A stretch of 64,000 bases of DNA, taken from Candidatus Hydrogenedentes bacterium ADurb.Bin170. GTDB lineage: Bacteria > Hydrogenedentota > Hydrogenedentia > Hydrogenedentales > CAITNO01. Each line of letters opens with the position of its first letter. Positions within the stretch are counted from its first letter, which is position 1. Location of the stretch: positions 30,874 through 94,873 of the forward strand of contig MWCY01000006.1 of the NCBI GenBank assembly GCA_002070275.1, read 5' to 3'. The translations under genes and the position numbers were made by a program. This document shows positions 26,648 through 34,792 of the stretch, piece after piece. A model generated the notes under the pieces. That model did not search any database. It was given only the letters and a program-made list of their open reading frames with translations, and was not told where the DNA came from.

Positions 26648-28960
26648 ATGTACAGAAAATATACCGGGCTGGCAATTATCGCCGCCGTACTTTTTGCCGG
26701 CTGCACCCATCTGCCCGGGCTTACCAGTCTGCCGGCGGCGCCGGAACCGCTCCTGATCGCAGAGAATGGTGTCACACCCATGAAGATTGTGGTCAGCGAA
26801 TCTGCGCCGGAACCAACCCGCCATGCGGCGCAGGAACTGCGGCATTTCCTCAAAGAGATCACAGGCGCCGACCTGCAGGTGGTGGATGACACAACCCCTG
26901 CAGGGGAAAGCGAAATATGGCTGGGAAACAGCCGGCGCTACAGCGACAACAACATTCTGGTGGATTATAAAGTTTTCGGCAATGAAGGGTACCTTATCCG
27001 GACGCGGGGCAGGAATCTGCTGATCACCGGAGGAGAACCGCGCGGGGTACTCTATGGTGTTTACGGGCTGCTGGAAGACCATCTGGGCTGCCGGTGGTTC
27101 ACTCCGGAAATTTCCTCCATCCCCAAAGCAAATGTACTGGCCGTACTGCCTATTGACGAAGTGCGCGTGCCTGCCCTCGAATATAGGGAGCCTTTTGTTT
27201 ATGACTGCTGGGACGGAGACTGGGCAGCCCGGAACCGGATGAACAGTCAGTCCGCACGGTTGGGTTCGCAGCACGGCGGCAAAGTCCAGTACCAGGGCTT
27301 TGTCCACACCTTTGATCTGCTGGTGCCGCCTAAGGAATATTTTGATACGCACCCCGAATATTTTTCACTGGTTGGCGGGAAGCGGCTGAAAGAGCGCACA
27401 CAACTTTGCTGCACCAATGAGGAGGTCATTCATCTGGTTACGGAAAAAGTGCGTCGGCTCATGGCGGAGCATCCTGAGGCGACGGTTTTTTCTGTCTCAC
27501 AAAATGACTGGTACAATTATTGCGAATGCGAGCACTGCACGGCACTGGCAGAGGCGGAAGGCAGCCAGATAGCACCTGTGCTGCATCTGGTGAATCATGT
27601 CGCCCGTGCGGTCAAAGATGAATTTCCCGATAAACTGATCGACACGCTTGCATACCAGTATACACGCAAGGCGCCGAAAACCATGCGCCCCGAGCCCAAT
27701 GTGATCATTCGTCTCTGCAGCATCGAGTGCGATTTTTCACATCCTTTCGAAGATCGGCTCACACCGGAAAACCGCGCCTTCTGTGACGATCTGGAGAACT
27801 GGAGCCGGATTGCCAACCGGCTGTGGATCTGGAATTACAACACGTCCTTCCATGAATACCTGGTACCCTTTCCCAACCTACGGGTGAGGGGGCCCAATAT
27901 TCGCTATCTCATCGCCAATAACGTCCGGGGAATTTTTGAGCAGGACGTGTACAATACGCCGCATGGTGAATTCAGTGCGCTGAGCGGTTATTTCGGCGCC
28001 AAATTGCTGTGGAACCCGGAATACGATACAGATCTCGCCATCAATGAATTTCTGAATGGTGTCTACGGCGCCGCCGCCACACCCATACGCCTCTACCTTG
28101 ATCTGATCCATGATGCGGTAAAAGAGCCTTCAACCAGCATGAATATCTGGATCAGCACTGATGAGCCTTTCATCACCGATGCCCTTCTTGAACGAGCGGA
28201 CGCACTTTTTGATATTGCGGAAAAGGCTGTGCCGGATGATCCGGTGGCGCTGGAACAGGTGCGCATAGCCCGGCTGTCCGTGGACTACACCATTCTGTCG
28301 CGCACCCAGCGCATGCCCGGGAAAGCGTATGTGCTGGATCATGCCCGAGGCACCGTAAAGGCGAGTCCGGAGTTTAAAGCACGGGCGGCACGCTTCTTTG
28401 ATGTGGCGGAGCGTTGCGGCTTTACCCAGCTTCGGGAAGTGGGCGGTCTTCTCTCTGAATACAAAAAAGAGATTTATGCCCTTTTTGAAGAGCATGCGGC
28501 TGGTACGCTTGCTGCACCGTCTGAAGTTCCGCCGCTGAAGCCCGGTGCTTTTGTCCGTTACTACAAAATGTACTGCGAGGCACTGCCCGATTTCTCCGCC
28601 CTCAGCCCCACGGAAGAAGGGGTCGTATCCGCACTGGATCTGGAGCCCGGAAAGAAATATCAGCCCACAGCGGATGCCTACCTGTATACCGGATATATTG
28701 AAATCCCGAAAAACGGTGTGTATGCCTTCAGTGTAAATTCCAACGACGGCAGCCGCCTGAAAATTAATGGCGAGGTTATTGTGGATAACGACGGTCTGCA
28801 CAAGGCGACTTCCGTAATGGGATTCCGATTGATGGAGAAGGGCTTTTATCCCTTTGAGCTCGCCTATTTTGATGCAGGCGGCGGGTCTGCGCTGGAGGTG
28901 CAGTATGCCGGACCCGGCATTCCCTTCCAGCCTCTTGCCGGTGCGATTCTTTATCACTAA
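26648..28960 (+). CDS. DUF4838 lipoprotein with PA14-like C-terminal domain
   Basis: The 770-residue product has a type II signal ending LFAGC (Cys19). Residues ~45-150 resemble the GH67 alpha-glucuronidase N-domain (ARHAAQELRHFLKEITGADL-like; GVLYGVYGLLEDHLGCRWFTPE). DUF4838 follows (~170-560, including YCECEHC and SVSQNDWYNYC). The last ~150 residues are PA14-like (GYIEIPKNGVYAFSVNSNDGSRLKINGEVIVDN), usually carbohydrate-binding. The role is probably surface glycan degradation. AAAGGAG lies eight bases before the ATG. It is followed by a membrane protein and a DUF362 gene in the same direction. Confidence 0.85.
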   Translation: MYRKYTGLAIIAAVLFAGCTHLPGLTSLPAAPEPLLIAENGVTPMKIVVSESAPEPTRHAAQELRHFLKEITGADLQVVDDTTPAGESEIWLGNSRRYSDNNILVDYKVFGNEGYLIRTRGRNLLITGGEPRGVLYGVYGLLEDHLGCRWFTPEISSIPKANVLAVLPIDEVRVPALEYREPFVYDCWDGDWAARNRMNSQSARLGSQHGGKVQYQGFVHTFDLLVPPKEYFDTHPEYFSLVGGKRLKERTQLCCTNEEVIHLVTEKVRRLMAEHPEATVFSVSQNDWYNYCECEHCTALAEAEGSQIAPVLHLVNHVARAVKDEFPDKLIDTLAYQYTRKAPKTMRPEPNVIIRLCSIECDFSHPFEDRLTPENRAFCDDLENWSRIANRLWIWNYNTSFHEYLVPFPNLRVRGPNIRYLIANNVRGIFEQDVYNTPHGEFSALSGYFGAKLLWNPEYDTDLAINEFLNGVYGAAATPIRLYLDLIHDAVKEPSTSMNIWISTDEPFITDALLERADALFDIAEKAVPDDPVALEQVRIARLSVDYTILSRTQRMPGKAYVLDHARGTVKASPEFKARAARFFDVAERCGFTQLREVGGLLSEYKKEIYALFEEHAAGTLAAPSEVPPLKPGAFVRYYKMYCEALPDFSALSPTEEGVVSALDLEPGKKYQPTADAYLYTGYIEIPKNGVYAFSVNSNDGSRLKINGEVIVDNDGLHKATSVMGFRLMEKGFYPFELAYFDAGGGSALEVQYAGPGIPFQPLAGAILYH

Positions 28961-29011
28961 TTGATGCAGCCATTTCTCCGTTCACGGAAGGCATGCAAGG
29001 AGAATAAACGA

Positions 29012-29698
29012 ATGAATGATCGTTTCGGCTGGCTCGGTTTTGCTGCAGGGCTGCTTTTCGTGTGCTTTTTTGCGCTGCTTTTTCACCTTGGGTTTCAGAA
29101 AGCGTCGCTGGACAAGGAGCGGAAGCCTTCTGTTTCCGGAGGAAACACTGTAGCGAAAACAGCAGGTGCAACGTTACAGGCTATTGATGGACCGCCTACC
29201 CAGGAAAAAATTGATGCCCTTTTGCGCGGAGACAGCCCGGATGCTGCAAACAGGGAAACTGCTACGCCGGAGCGCAAAAAAGAACAGCTCCCGCCCGCTG
29301 AGGCAGTGACTGTTCGCCGCTCGTTGCCTGCCCGAAATGTCGTGCAGGGCGGAATAGTGGATATGCTGCTCCATGTCACGAAAAGAGACCCGTTGCCGCC
29401 CGAGGCAATCATCATTCGTGAATCGCTTCCTGATGGATGGTCACTGAAGGAGGTGGCTCCGGGTGTACTGCCGCCGGATCTTGTACCCGAGCCCGGCACT
29501 GAGAAGGATCTGGAGTTTCGCTGGCTGCACCCTGCCCGCTTTCCTATTGTGCTCAGATACAGTGTGCAGGTGCCTGCTGATGCAGCGGAAAAAGCGGAAT
29601 GGAACGGGGCTGTTACCTGGATTTATGACAATGTGCCCAACACCAGTGTGCTTCCTGTAACGGAACTGCATATATCAGCGGAGAAAGGGGGACAATGA
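29012..29698 (+). CDS. Single-helix membrane protein with C-terminal Ig/DUF11-like domain
   Basis: The ~228-residue product has one N-terminal helix (GFAAGLLFVCFFALLFHLGF), a linker (~35-95), then a beta-rich domain with VVQGGIVDMLLHVTKRD, IIRESLPDGWSLKEVAPG and RYSVQVPADA. The pattern is that of DUF11-type extracellular repeats. I chose ATG 29012 because AAGGAG (28997-29002) lies nine bases upstream. It overlaps the DUF362 gene by four bases (ATGA), so the two are translationally coupled. Function is unknown. Confidence 0.7.
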   Translation: MNDRFGWLGFAAGLLFVCFFALLFHLGFQKASLDKERKPSVSGGNTVAKTAGATLQAIDGPPTQEKIDALLRGDSPDAANRETATPERKKEQLPPAEAVTVRRSLPARNVVQGGIVDMLLHVTKRDPLPPEAIIIRESLPDGWSLKEVAPGVLPPDLVPEPGTEKDLEFRWLHPARFPIVLRYSVQVPADAAEKAEWNGAVTWIYDNVPNTSVLPVTELHISAEKGGQ

Positions 29699-30894
29699 AC
29701 AGTGACCTGATCATTCCGCCGGCACGGGCACATTCCGGCGCTTCCGTGAGCATGCAGGGGAAGGTCGTGCTGGTTCGCTGTGAAGGCTACGAGGAAGCAG
29801 CCGTTTATAGTGCGGTGCAACGCGGTGTTGATTTACTGGGCGGGATATCCCGCTTTTTTCAGGCAGGAGAGACCCTGCTCCTGAAACCCAATGTGTTGAG
29901 CGGCAAATCCCCTGACCGTGCCATTACTACCCATCCGTCCGTGTTTCAGGCGGTGGCACGCCTCTTTCAGGAAGGGGGCGCATCTTTAACTTACGGTGAC
30001 TCTCCCGGTTTCGGCAAAGTGGAGACCGTGGTGCAGCGTGCGAAGCTAAGCTCCGTTGCTGAAAAACTCGGCATACCGCTGGCAGATTTTTCAGAAGGGC
30101 GCACCGTGTCATTTCCTGAGGGAGCCATAAGCAAGCAGTTCACGATCGCTGCCGGAGTTCTGGCGGCGGACGGTATCATTTCGCTGCCGAAACTCAAAAC
30201 GCATGCGCTGACTCGCCTCACCGGCGCCGTGAAAAACCAGTTCGGTTGTATTCCGGGGCTGCGCAAAGGCGAATTCCATGCACGAATGCAGCGCATCGAT
30301 CAGTTTGCTGCCATGCTGGTCGATCTGACCCGGATGCTTTCACCCCGCCTTTATGTTATGGACGGGATTGTCGCCATGGAAGGAAACGGGCCGGGGAATG
30401 GTACGCCCAGACCGCTCAACGTTCTTCTGTTTTCCACAGATCCCGTGGCGCTCGATGCGGCGGCGAGTCGTATTGTCTGTCTGGATCCGGCGCTGGTGCC
30501 CACCATTGTAAAAGGGCAGGAACAGGGGCTGGGTACTTACGAAGCACTGGAGCTTCTCGGTGATCCTGTGGAGGACTTTCTCTGTCCGGACTTTGATGTC
30601 AACCGCAGAGGCGACTGGACTAAAGATGCGGCAGGGCGCCGCAGTGCCCGACTCATCAAGAATCTCGTGTCGCCGCGCCCCGTAATCCTCAAAGACAAAT
30701 GTACCCGCTGCGGCACCTGCGTAAAGGTCTGCCCGATTGACCCTCCTGCTGTTGACTTTCTGCAGGAAGACAAAAGCCGCCCGCCTGAATATGACTACAA
30801 ACGCTGTATCCGCTGCTACTGCTGCCAGGAGATGTGTCCCGACAGTGCTATCGTGGTCGAGACGCCCTTGCTCGGACGGCTTATTCACCGCTGA
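29695..30894 (+). CDS. DUF362 protein with two 4Fe-4S clusters
   Basis: This 399-residue protein has the DUF362 domain (residues ~20-290; LLKPNVLSG, YGDSPGFGK, ISLPKLKTH, LTGAVKNQFG). A C-terminal ferredoxin module carries CTRCGTCVKVCP and CIRCYCCQEMCP, each with the CxxCxxCxxxCP pattern of a 4Fe-4S site. DUF362 proteins are common in anaerobes and are thought to be redox-linked, but no reaction is established that I can name. It is coupled to the upstream membrane protein, which may tether it. Confidence 0.87.
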   Translation: MNSDLIIPPARAHSGASVSMQGKVVLVRCEGYEEAAVYSAVQRGVDLLGGISRFFQAGETLLLKPNVLSGKSPDRAITTHPSVFQAVARLFQEGGASLTYGDSPGFGKVETVVQRAKLSSVAEKLGIPLADFSEGRTVSFPEGAISKQFTIAAGVLAADGIISLPKLKTHALTRLTGAVKNQFGCIPGLRKGEFHARMQRIDQFAAMLVDLTRMLSPRLYVMDGIVAMEGNGPGNGTPRPLNVLLFSTDPVALDAAASRIVCLDPALVPTIVKGQEQGLGTYEALELLGDPVEDFLCPDFDVNRRGDWTKDAAGRRSARLIKNLVSPRPVILKDKCTRCGTCVKVCPIDPPAVDFLQEDKSRPPEYDYKRCIRCYCCQEMCPDSAIVVETPLLGRLIHR

Positions 30895-33006
30895 TCAGGG
30901 AGCGGTTTCGTTGAACGTATTGCTTTCGTTACGGAAGCTGGCGCGGAATGTGTATGCCCGACTGTGCACTTCTTTTGCTGCTTCTGTCAGCTCTGGGTAA
31001 GGTGAATCGGTCACGTCCACAAAGCCCAGATTGTAATTCTCGCCGTCCATCCATCGCCCCGTGACAGGTTCGTCCACCCATTGAAACCAATGGCAGCCGA
31101 TAAAAGAGGGATGAGCAAGCACGCTTTCCACATAGTCCCTGTAGAGGCGTCCGCGATCCTTCTGGTCTTTTGCTCCGACCAGTCCTGTATGGAACATGCC
31201 CCGGTCCAGTGCGCCGAAATGAAATTCTCCGATGATAACCGGTTTGTCCTGCAGTGCTGTGTTTTTGAGGAAATTTGCGGGCAGCGTATTATAGTAAAGG
31301 TTAAATGAGAGAACATCGGCGGTTTCTGAGCAGGCACGAACCACTTCGGGGGGGGCCGAAGCGAAGCGGCATCCGAGATAGAGGTGGTTGGGATCATGGC
31401 GCTTCACTGTTTCCTGGATCACCGTGAAATAGCGCAGCGCAAAATGGTGGAGAAAATCAGACATGTCCTGCGTAAATGCCTGGGTCGGCGCGCCTGTGCC
31501 CTGTACATCGTCCCAGTTTCCGAAATCAGCAGCCCACGCCCGGTTTAACTGATCCGGGCTGCTGTACCGCTCCTGGAGCCATGCAATGAAAGCCTGCCGT
31601 GCCGGTTGCTCGGCGCCGCTTGAGAGAACACCGTCCTGCACCCCTTCCCAGGCGAGTTCATTGTCAAAAAAATAGCCGATGCAAAAGGGGTTGTTTTTCC
31701 AGACTTCAGTGAGACCCGCTACCGCCTTTTCCACCTGGCGGGGAAAGGACTCGTCGAAGACATCCTGCATTTTACTCCAGTAGCCTCGGGAACGCTCGAT
31801 CAGCCTAATACCCCAGAAGCCGGACGAAACGACAAAAGGCATTTCAGACTGGCGCAGAATGTCCCAGTGGCTCCAGTTGCCTATCGTGTTGAATCCCCAG
31901 CATCTTAGGCGGGCAACAGCATCGCTGCGCCAGTCGTCCTGCCAGCTGTCTCCATATTTGCGCATCAGATTGGCCTGATAAAAACTGAAGGTGCGGCCTT
32001 CTCCGCCTATAGGTTCGGCGTAACTGTGCGCTCCTGAGTTTCTTGTGTAAATCTGGCAGAAGGGCGTTTCCGTTTCACCGGGAAGCCAGTCGAACCAGCT
32101 TTCCCGCTGCTCCACGAAGGTCCGTTCTCCATAGCCGACACAATCAACGCCCAGTGAAAAGAAAAGACTGCCTTCCGGTGTGATGAGCCACCACTGCCCA
32201 TCGATTTTTTCGGTGCGAAACCATCCGGTGGCTTCCCGGCGGGGACCGTCTGCCCATCCGCCGAAACGGTCATATCCGGAAACAACAGCAGTGTGCATCC
32301 GCTGTTCTCTTTCTTTCGCAAGGCGCTGCCGCAGTTCTTCCTCAGCAGTGACTTTACCCCGCCACCCGGCATGCTTGTATTGTCCGAAACGGTCGATAAA
32401 AGGCAGCGGAACTTCTTCTTCCGCATCGGAAGCATGACCGAAAAGAAACCAGCGCTTCAGTATCAGCGTCCGGCTGCGCTCCGGATTGGGAAGGAAAATC
32501 TGCAGCGATGAGATGCGTGTCAGATCCAGCGCTGTGCCTTCGCCATATTGACCCGTGCCAGGAAGGCCGCGCATGCCCCAAAGTCCCGGGCCGTCTTTTC
32601 TGACAAAGCGCATAGTAAAATCCAGATGCTGACCGGGGAGAATGGTCGTACGAAGCCTGTTGGACAGACTTGTACCGTCGGTGCCGGGGTTATCCAGGCG
32701 AAAACAGAGGGCGAAAGCCTCATCGGTGGGGTTGTACAGGGATAGCCCCACGCCTGCATAAGCGCTCCAATCCCACACTTCGCCCGGTCGCTCCAGTCGC
32801 ATCTGTGGCCAGTCCGCATGCTCGAAACAGACCGGCAGCCCGGGAACTTCGGCACTGTCCGCAGCTCCGCAGGGGGCTGCATCATAAAAAGCCGCCCACT
32901 CGGGAAGCGGTTGAGAGAGGTCAATCAGAGTGACTGTATCCTCAGCCCGGCAGTCTGTTGCCGCAGCCGTGAATGCCAGACAAAACGCTGTGAAAAAAAA
33001 CAACAT
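30895..33006 (-). CDS. Secreted GH50-like (clan GH-A) glycoside hydrolase
   Basis: The 703-residue product has a signal peptide (LFFFTAFCLAFTAAATDCRA). An N-terminal CBM-like beta domain (~25-190) is followed by a TIM barrel. The acid/base is in YFFDNELAWEG (Glu450) and the nucleophile in PVIIGEFHFGA (Glu594), as in GH50 agarases. GH50 members cut beta-galactan, but PVC and related genomes hold many with other activities, so the substrate is open. The stop abuts the convergent DUF362 stop. The ATG has only a weak ribosome binding site. Confidence 0.8.
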   Translation of the reverse strand: MLFFFTAFCLAFTAAATDCRAEDTVTLIDLSQPLPEWAAFYDAAPCGAADSAEVPGLPVCFEHADWPQMRLERPGEVWDWSAYAGVGLSLYNPTDEAFALCFRLDNPGTDGTSLSNRLRTTILPGQHLDFTMRFVRKDGPGLWGMRGLPGTGQYGEGTALDLTRISSLQIFLPNPERSRTLILKRWFLFGHASDAEEEVPLPFIDRFGQYKHAGWRGKVTAEEELRQRLAKEREQRMHTAVVSGYDRFGGWADGPRREATGWFRTEKIDGQWWLITPEGSLFFSLGVDCVGYGERTFVEQRESWFDWLPGETETPFCQIYTRNSGAHSYAEPIGGEGRTFSFYQANLMRKYGDSWQDDWRSDAVARLRCWGFNTIGNWSHWDILRQSEMPFVVSSGFWGIRLIERSRGYWSKMQDVFDESFPRQVEKAVAGLTEVWKNNPFCIGYFFDNELAWEGVQDGVLSSGAEQPARQAFIAWLQERYSSPDQLNRAWAADFGNWDDVQGTGAPTQAFTQDMSDFLHHFALRYFTVIQETVKRHDPNHLYLGCRFASAPPEVVRACSETADVLSFNLYYNTLPANFLKNTALQDKPVIIGEFHFGALDRGMFHTGLVGAKDQKDRGRLYRDYVESVLAHPSFIGCHWFQWVDEPVTGRWMDGENYNLGFVDVTDSPYPELTEAAKEVHSRAYTFRASFRNESNTFNETAP

Positions 33007-33070
33007 GCTTCAGTCTTTCGATATGTCGGTTGTTCGGGGAAGATATGCAGGGCGGGAATAGGTAAAAGGA

Positions 33071-33544
33071 TCAGGATTCCTGCCTGCCTTCTGTCTGAAG
33101 GTAGCGCCTGAACTGACTGTGGCTCAGGATTTCATCCGCCACACCTGCATCCAGGGCTTTTACGCGTTCGAAAGCCGCACTGCAGGCATCTCTGCAGCGG
33201 GGAAGGTTGGTGATGTAAAAAATGCAGATAAGCGCCCATGCCTGTGCCTCATTGGGGTGCAGTTCCTCAAGCAATGCAATGTGTTCCAGTGCTTCTTTTT
33301 CATTGCCTGTGTGAACGAGTGCCGTGGCGAGAAAAATGCGGGGCTGCAGGCTTTGCGGTGTCAGTCCGCAGGTCTTGCGGAACGCTTTCAGGGCGGCATC
33401 GTAATTCTGCTGTTCCATGAAATGAATGCCCTGCAGAAAGCGGTTGCGTGCCCGCTGGTTTCTCCAGAACTGCATTCCCAGCTGGATGCCCAGGATGCAC
33501 GCTGCCGTACAAAAAAGAAAAACTATACTGTATGCGTTGGACAT
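33071..33544 (-). CDS. Membrane-anchored TPR protein
   Basis: The 157-residue product has an N-terminal helix (SIVFLFCTAACILGIQLG) followed by TPR-like helices (~35-110; FMEQQNYDAALKAFRKTC and ATALVHTGNEKEALEHIA). It is probably anchored to the cytoplasmic membrane. Sixty-five bp separate it from the GH50-like gene, which follows on the same strand. TPR roles are protein-binding; the partner is unknown. Confidence 0.7.
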   Translation of the reverse strand: MSNAYSIVFLFCTAACILGIQLGMQFWRNQRARNRFLQGIHFMEQQNYDAALKAFRKTCGLTPQSLQPRIFLATALVHTGNEKEALEHIALLEELHPNEAQAWALICIFYITNLPRCRDACSAAFERVKALDAGVADEILSHSQFRRYLQTEGRQES

Positions 33545-33756
33545 AGCGGTCTTTCTCAGGAATTAATGTAACGATAAAAAATAAAAAACAGAGACGGGGC
33601 TTGCTTTTTTCGCCTGAATTTACTATGATAACTGCTAATGGATACCGATTCCGCCTGCCTTTTGCATCTATATACCGACGGTTAAGTAAGTAATGGGAAA
33701 AGGCGGAAAAGGTATCAGAGCAGCCTCAACTATAACAGAAAATGGAGGAGTCGATC

Positions 33757-34074
33757 ATGTCTGAAGTCAAAGCTTTTTTTGACGGGCTCGCCGGTCGTGT
33801 GAATGCGGATAAAATCGCCGGAATGAATGCCGTGTTCCAGTTTAATCTGGATGATGAAGTCTTTGTGGTCGCTATTGCAGATAATGCGGTGCAGGTAAGT
33901 GAAGGCGCCGTGGAAAAACCCTCCATCCAGTTGACAATGACATCGGCTGATTTTCTGGATCTGGTCAGCGGCAAACTGAACGGGCAGACCGCTTTTCTTA
34001 CAGGAAAACTGAAAGTCAAAGGCGACATGACGCTGGCACTGAAACTGCAGAGCGTGTTTAATATCGGCGGATGA
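33757..34074 (+). CDS. SCP-2 sterol-transfer-like small protein
   Basis: The 105-residue protein resembles SCP-2: AVFQFNLDDEVFVVAIADNAVQVS, QLTMTSADFLDLVSGKLNGQTAFLTGKLKVKGDMTLALKL. The sequence around GKLKVKGDM is the family signature. SCP-2 folds bind lipids in a hydrophobic tunnel. I chose ATG 33757 because GGAGG (33744-33748) lies eight bases upstream; the in-frame ATG at 33742 overlaps that site. It overlaps the hydrolase gene by four bases. Confidence 0.88.
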   Translation: MSEVKAFFDGLAGRVNADKIAGMNAVFQFNLDDEVFVVAIADNAVQVSEGAVEKPSIQLTMTSADFLDLVSGKLNGQTAFLTGKLKVKGDMTLALKLQSVFNIGG

Positions 34075-34778
34075 AATACCGCTGTTGCTGTCTTTCCCTG
34101 ATCCTTTGCCTGCTGTCTGTTTCCTGCCATCGACAGGATGCGCCTGTAGAGGCAAAGGAGGAGAGACTGATATTGCCTTCCGGGAGCGGGGAAGCCCTGT
34201 CTGTGACTTTATACCGCTCCCGGACAGACCTTTCGCCTGCCCTTTTGCTTCTTCCCGGAAAGTATCGTTCGGCGGCGGTGTGGGAAGGGTTTGCCCGGCG
34301 CCTGCAGCATGAAGGCTTTACGTTGCTTGTTCTTGACGACCGGGACTTGACCGGGCAGCCTCTGGAAGAGCTGTACAGGCGCCTTGATGCGGCAAAAGAC
34401 CGGCTGGTTGAATCAGGCGCCCATCCCCTGAATCTTGCCGTTGCCGGTGAGAGCACTGCGGCGGGGCTGGCGCTGCTCTATGCGGCGCACTGTCCCGACA
34501 TGCAGGCCGCTGTGCTGCTGTCGCCGCCGCTGGCATATCTGGATCAGAATCTGGAGTCTGTTATGGCAGTGCTGAAGGACTGTCCCTCCCTGATTGCCGC
34601 TGCGGAGGGGGATCGCTATGGCGCCCAGGCGGCAACTGTTCTGAAAAAAAGCGCACCTGTTTTTGCCGAACTTCGATTATGGCCGGGCTCTGCTCACGGC
34701 ACGGATCTTTTTGCCGGACACCCCGAAGCCGTGATGCAGATCGTGCAATGGCTTAAAACGGTACTGAACGCCTCCTGA
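34071..34778 (+). CDS. Lipoprotein alpha/beta hydrolase
   Basis: The 235-residue product has a lipobox LSVSC (Cys19). It has an alpha/beta-hydrolase layout: PALLLLPGKYRSA, LVLDDRDLTG, the nucleophile elbow GESTAAG (Ser128), and a C-terminal SAHGTDLF that supplies the His. The elbow and PGSAHG end are typical of dienelactone-hydrolase-like or lysophospholipase-like enzymes, which would be consistent with an SCP-2 partner. It is coupled by a 4-base overlap with the SCP-2 gene. Substrate is unknown. Confidence 0.8.
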   Translation: MKYRCCCLSLILCLLSVSCHRQDAPVEAKEERLILPSGSGEALSVTLYRSRTDLSPALLLLPGKYRSAAVWEGFARRLQHEGFTLLVLDDRDLTGQPLEELYRRLDAAKDRLVESGAHPLNLAVAGESTAAGLALLYAAHCPDMQAAVLLSPPLAYLDQNLESVMAVLKDCPSLIAAAEGDRYGAQAATVLKKSAPVFAELRLWPGSAHGTDLFAGHPEAVMQIVQWLKTVLNAS

Positions 34779-34792
34779 GGGAGGGTATCGCC

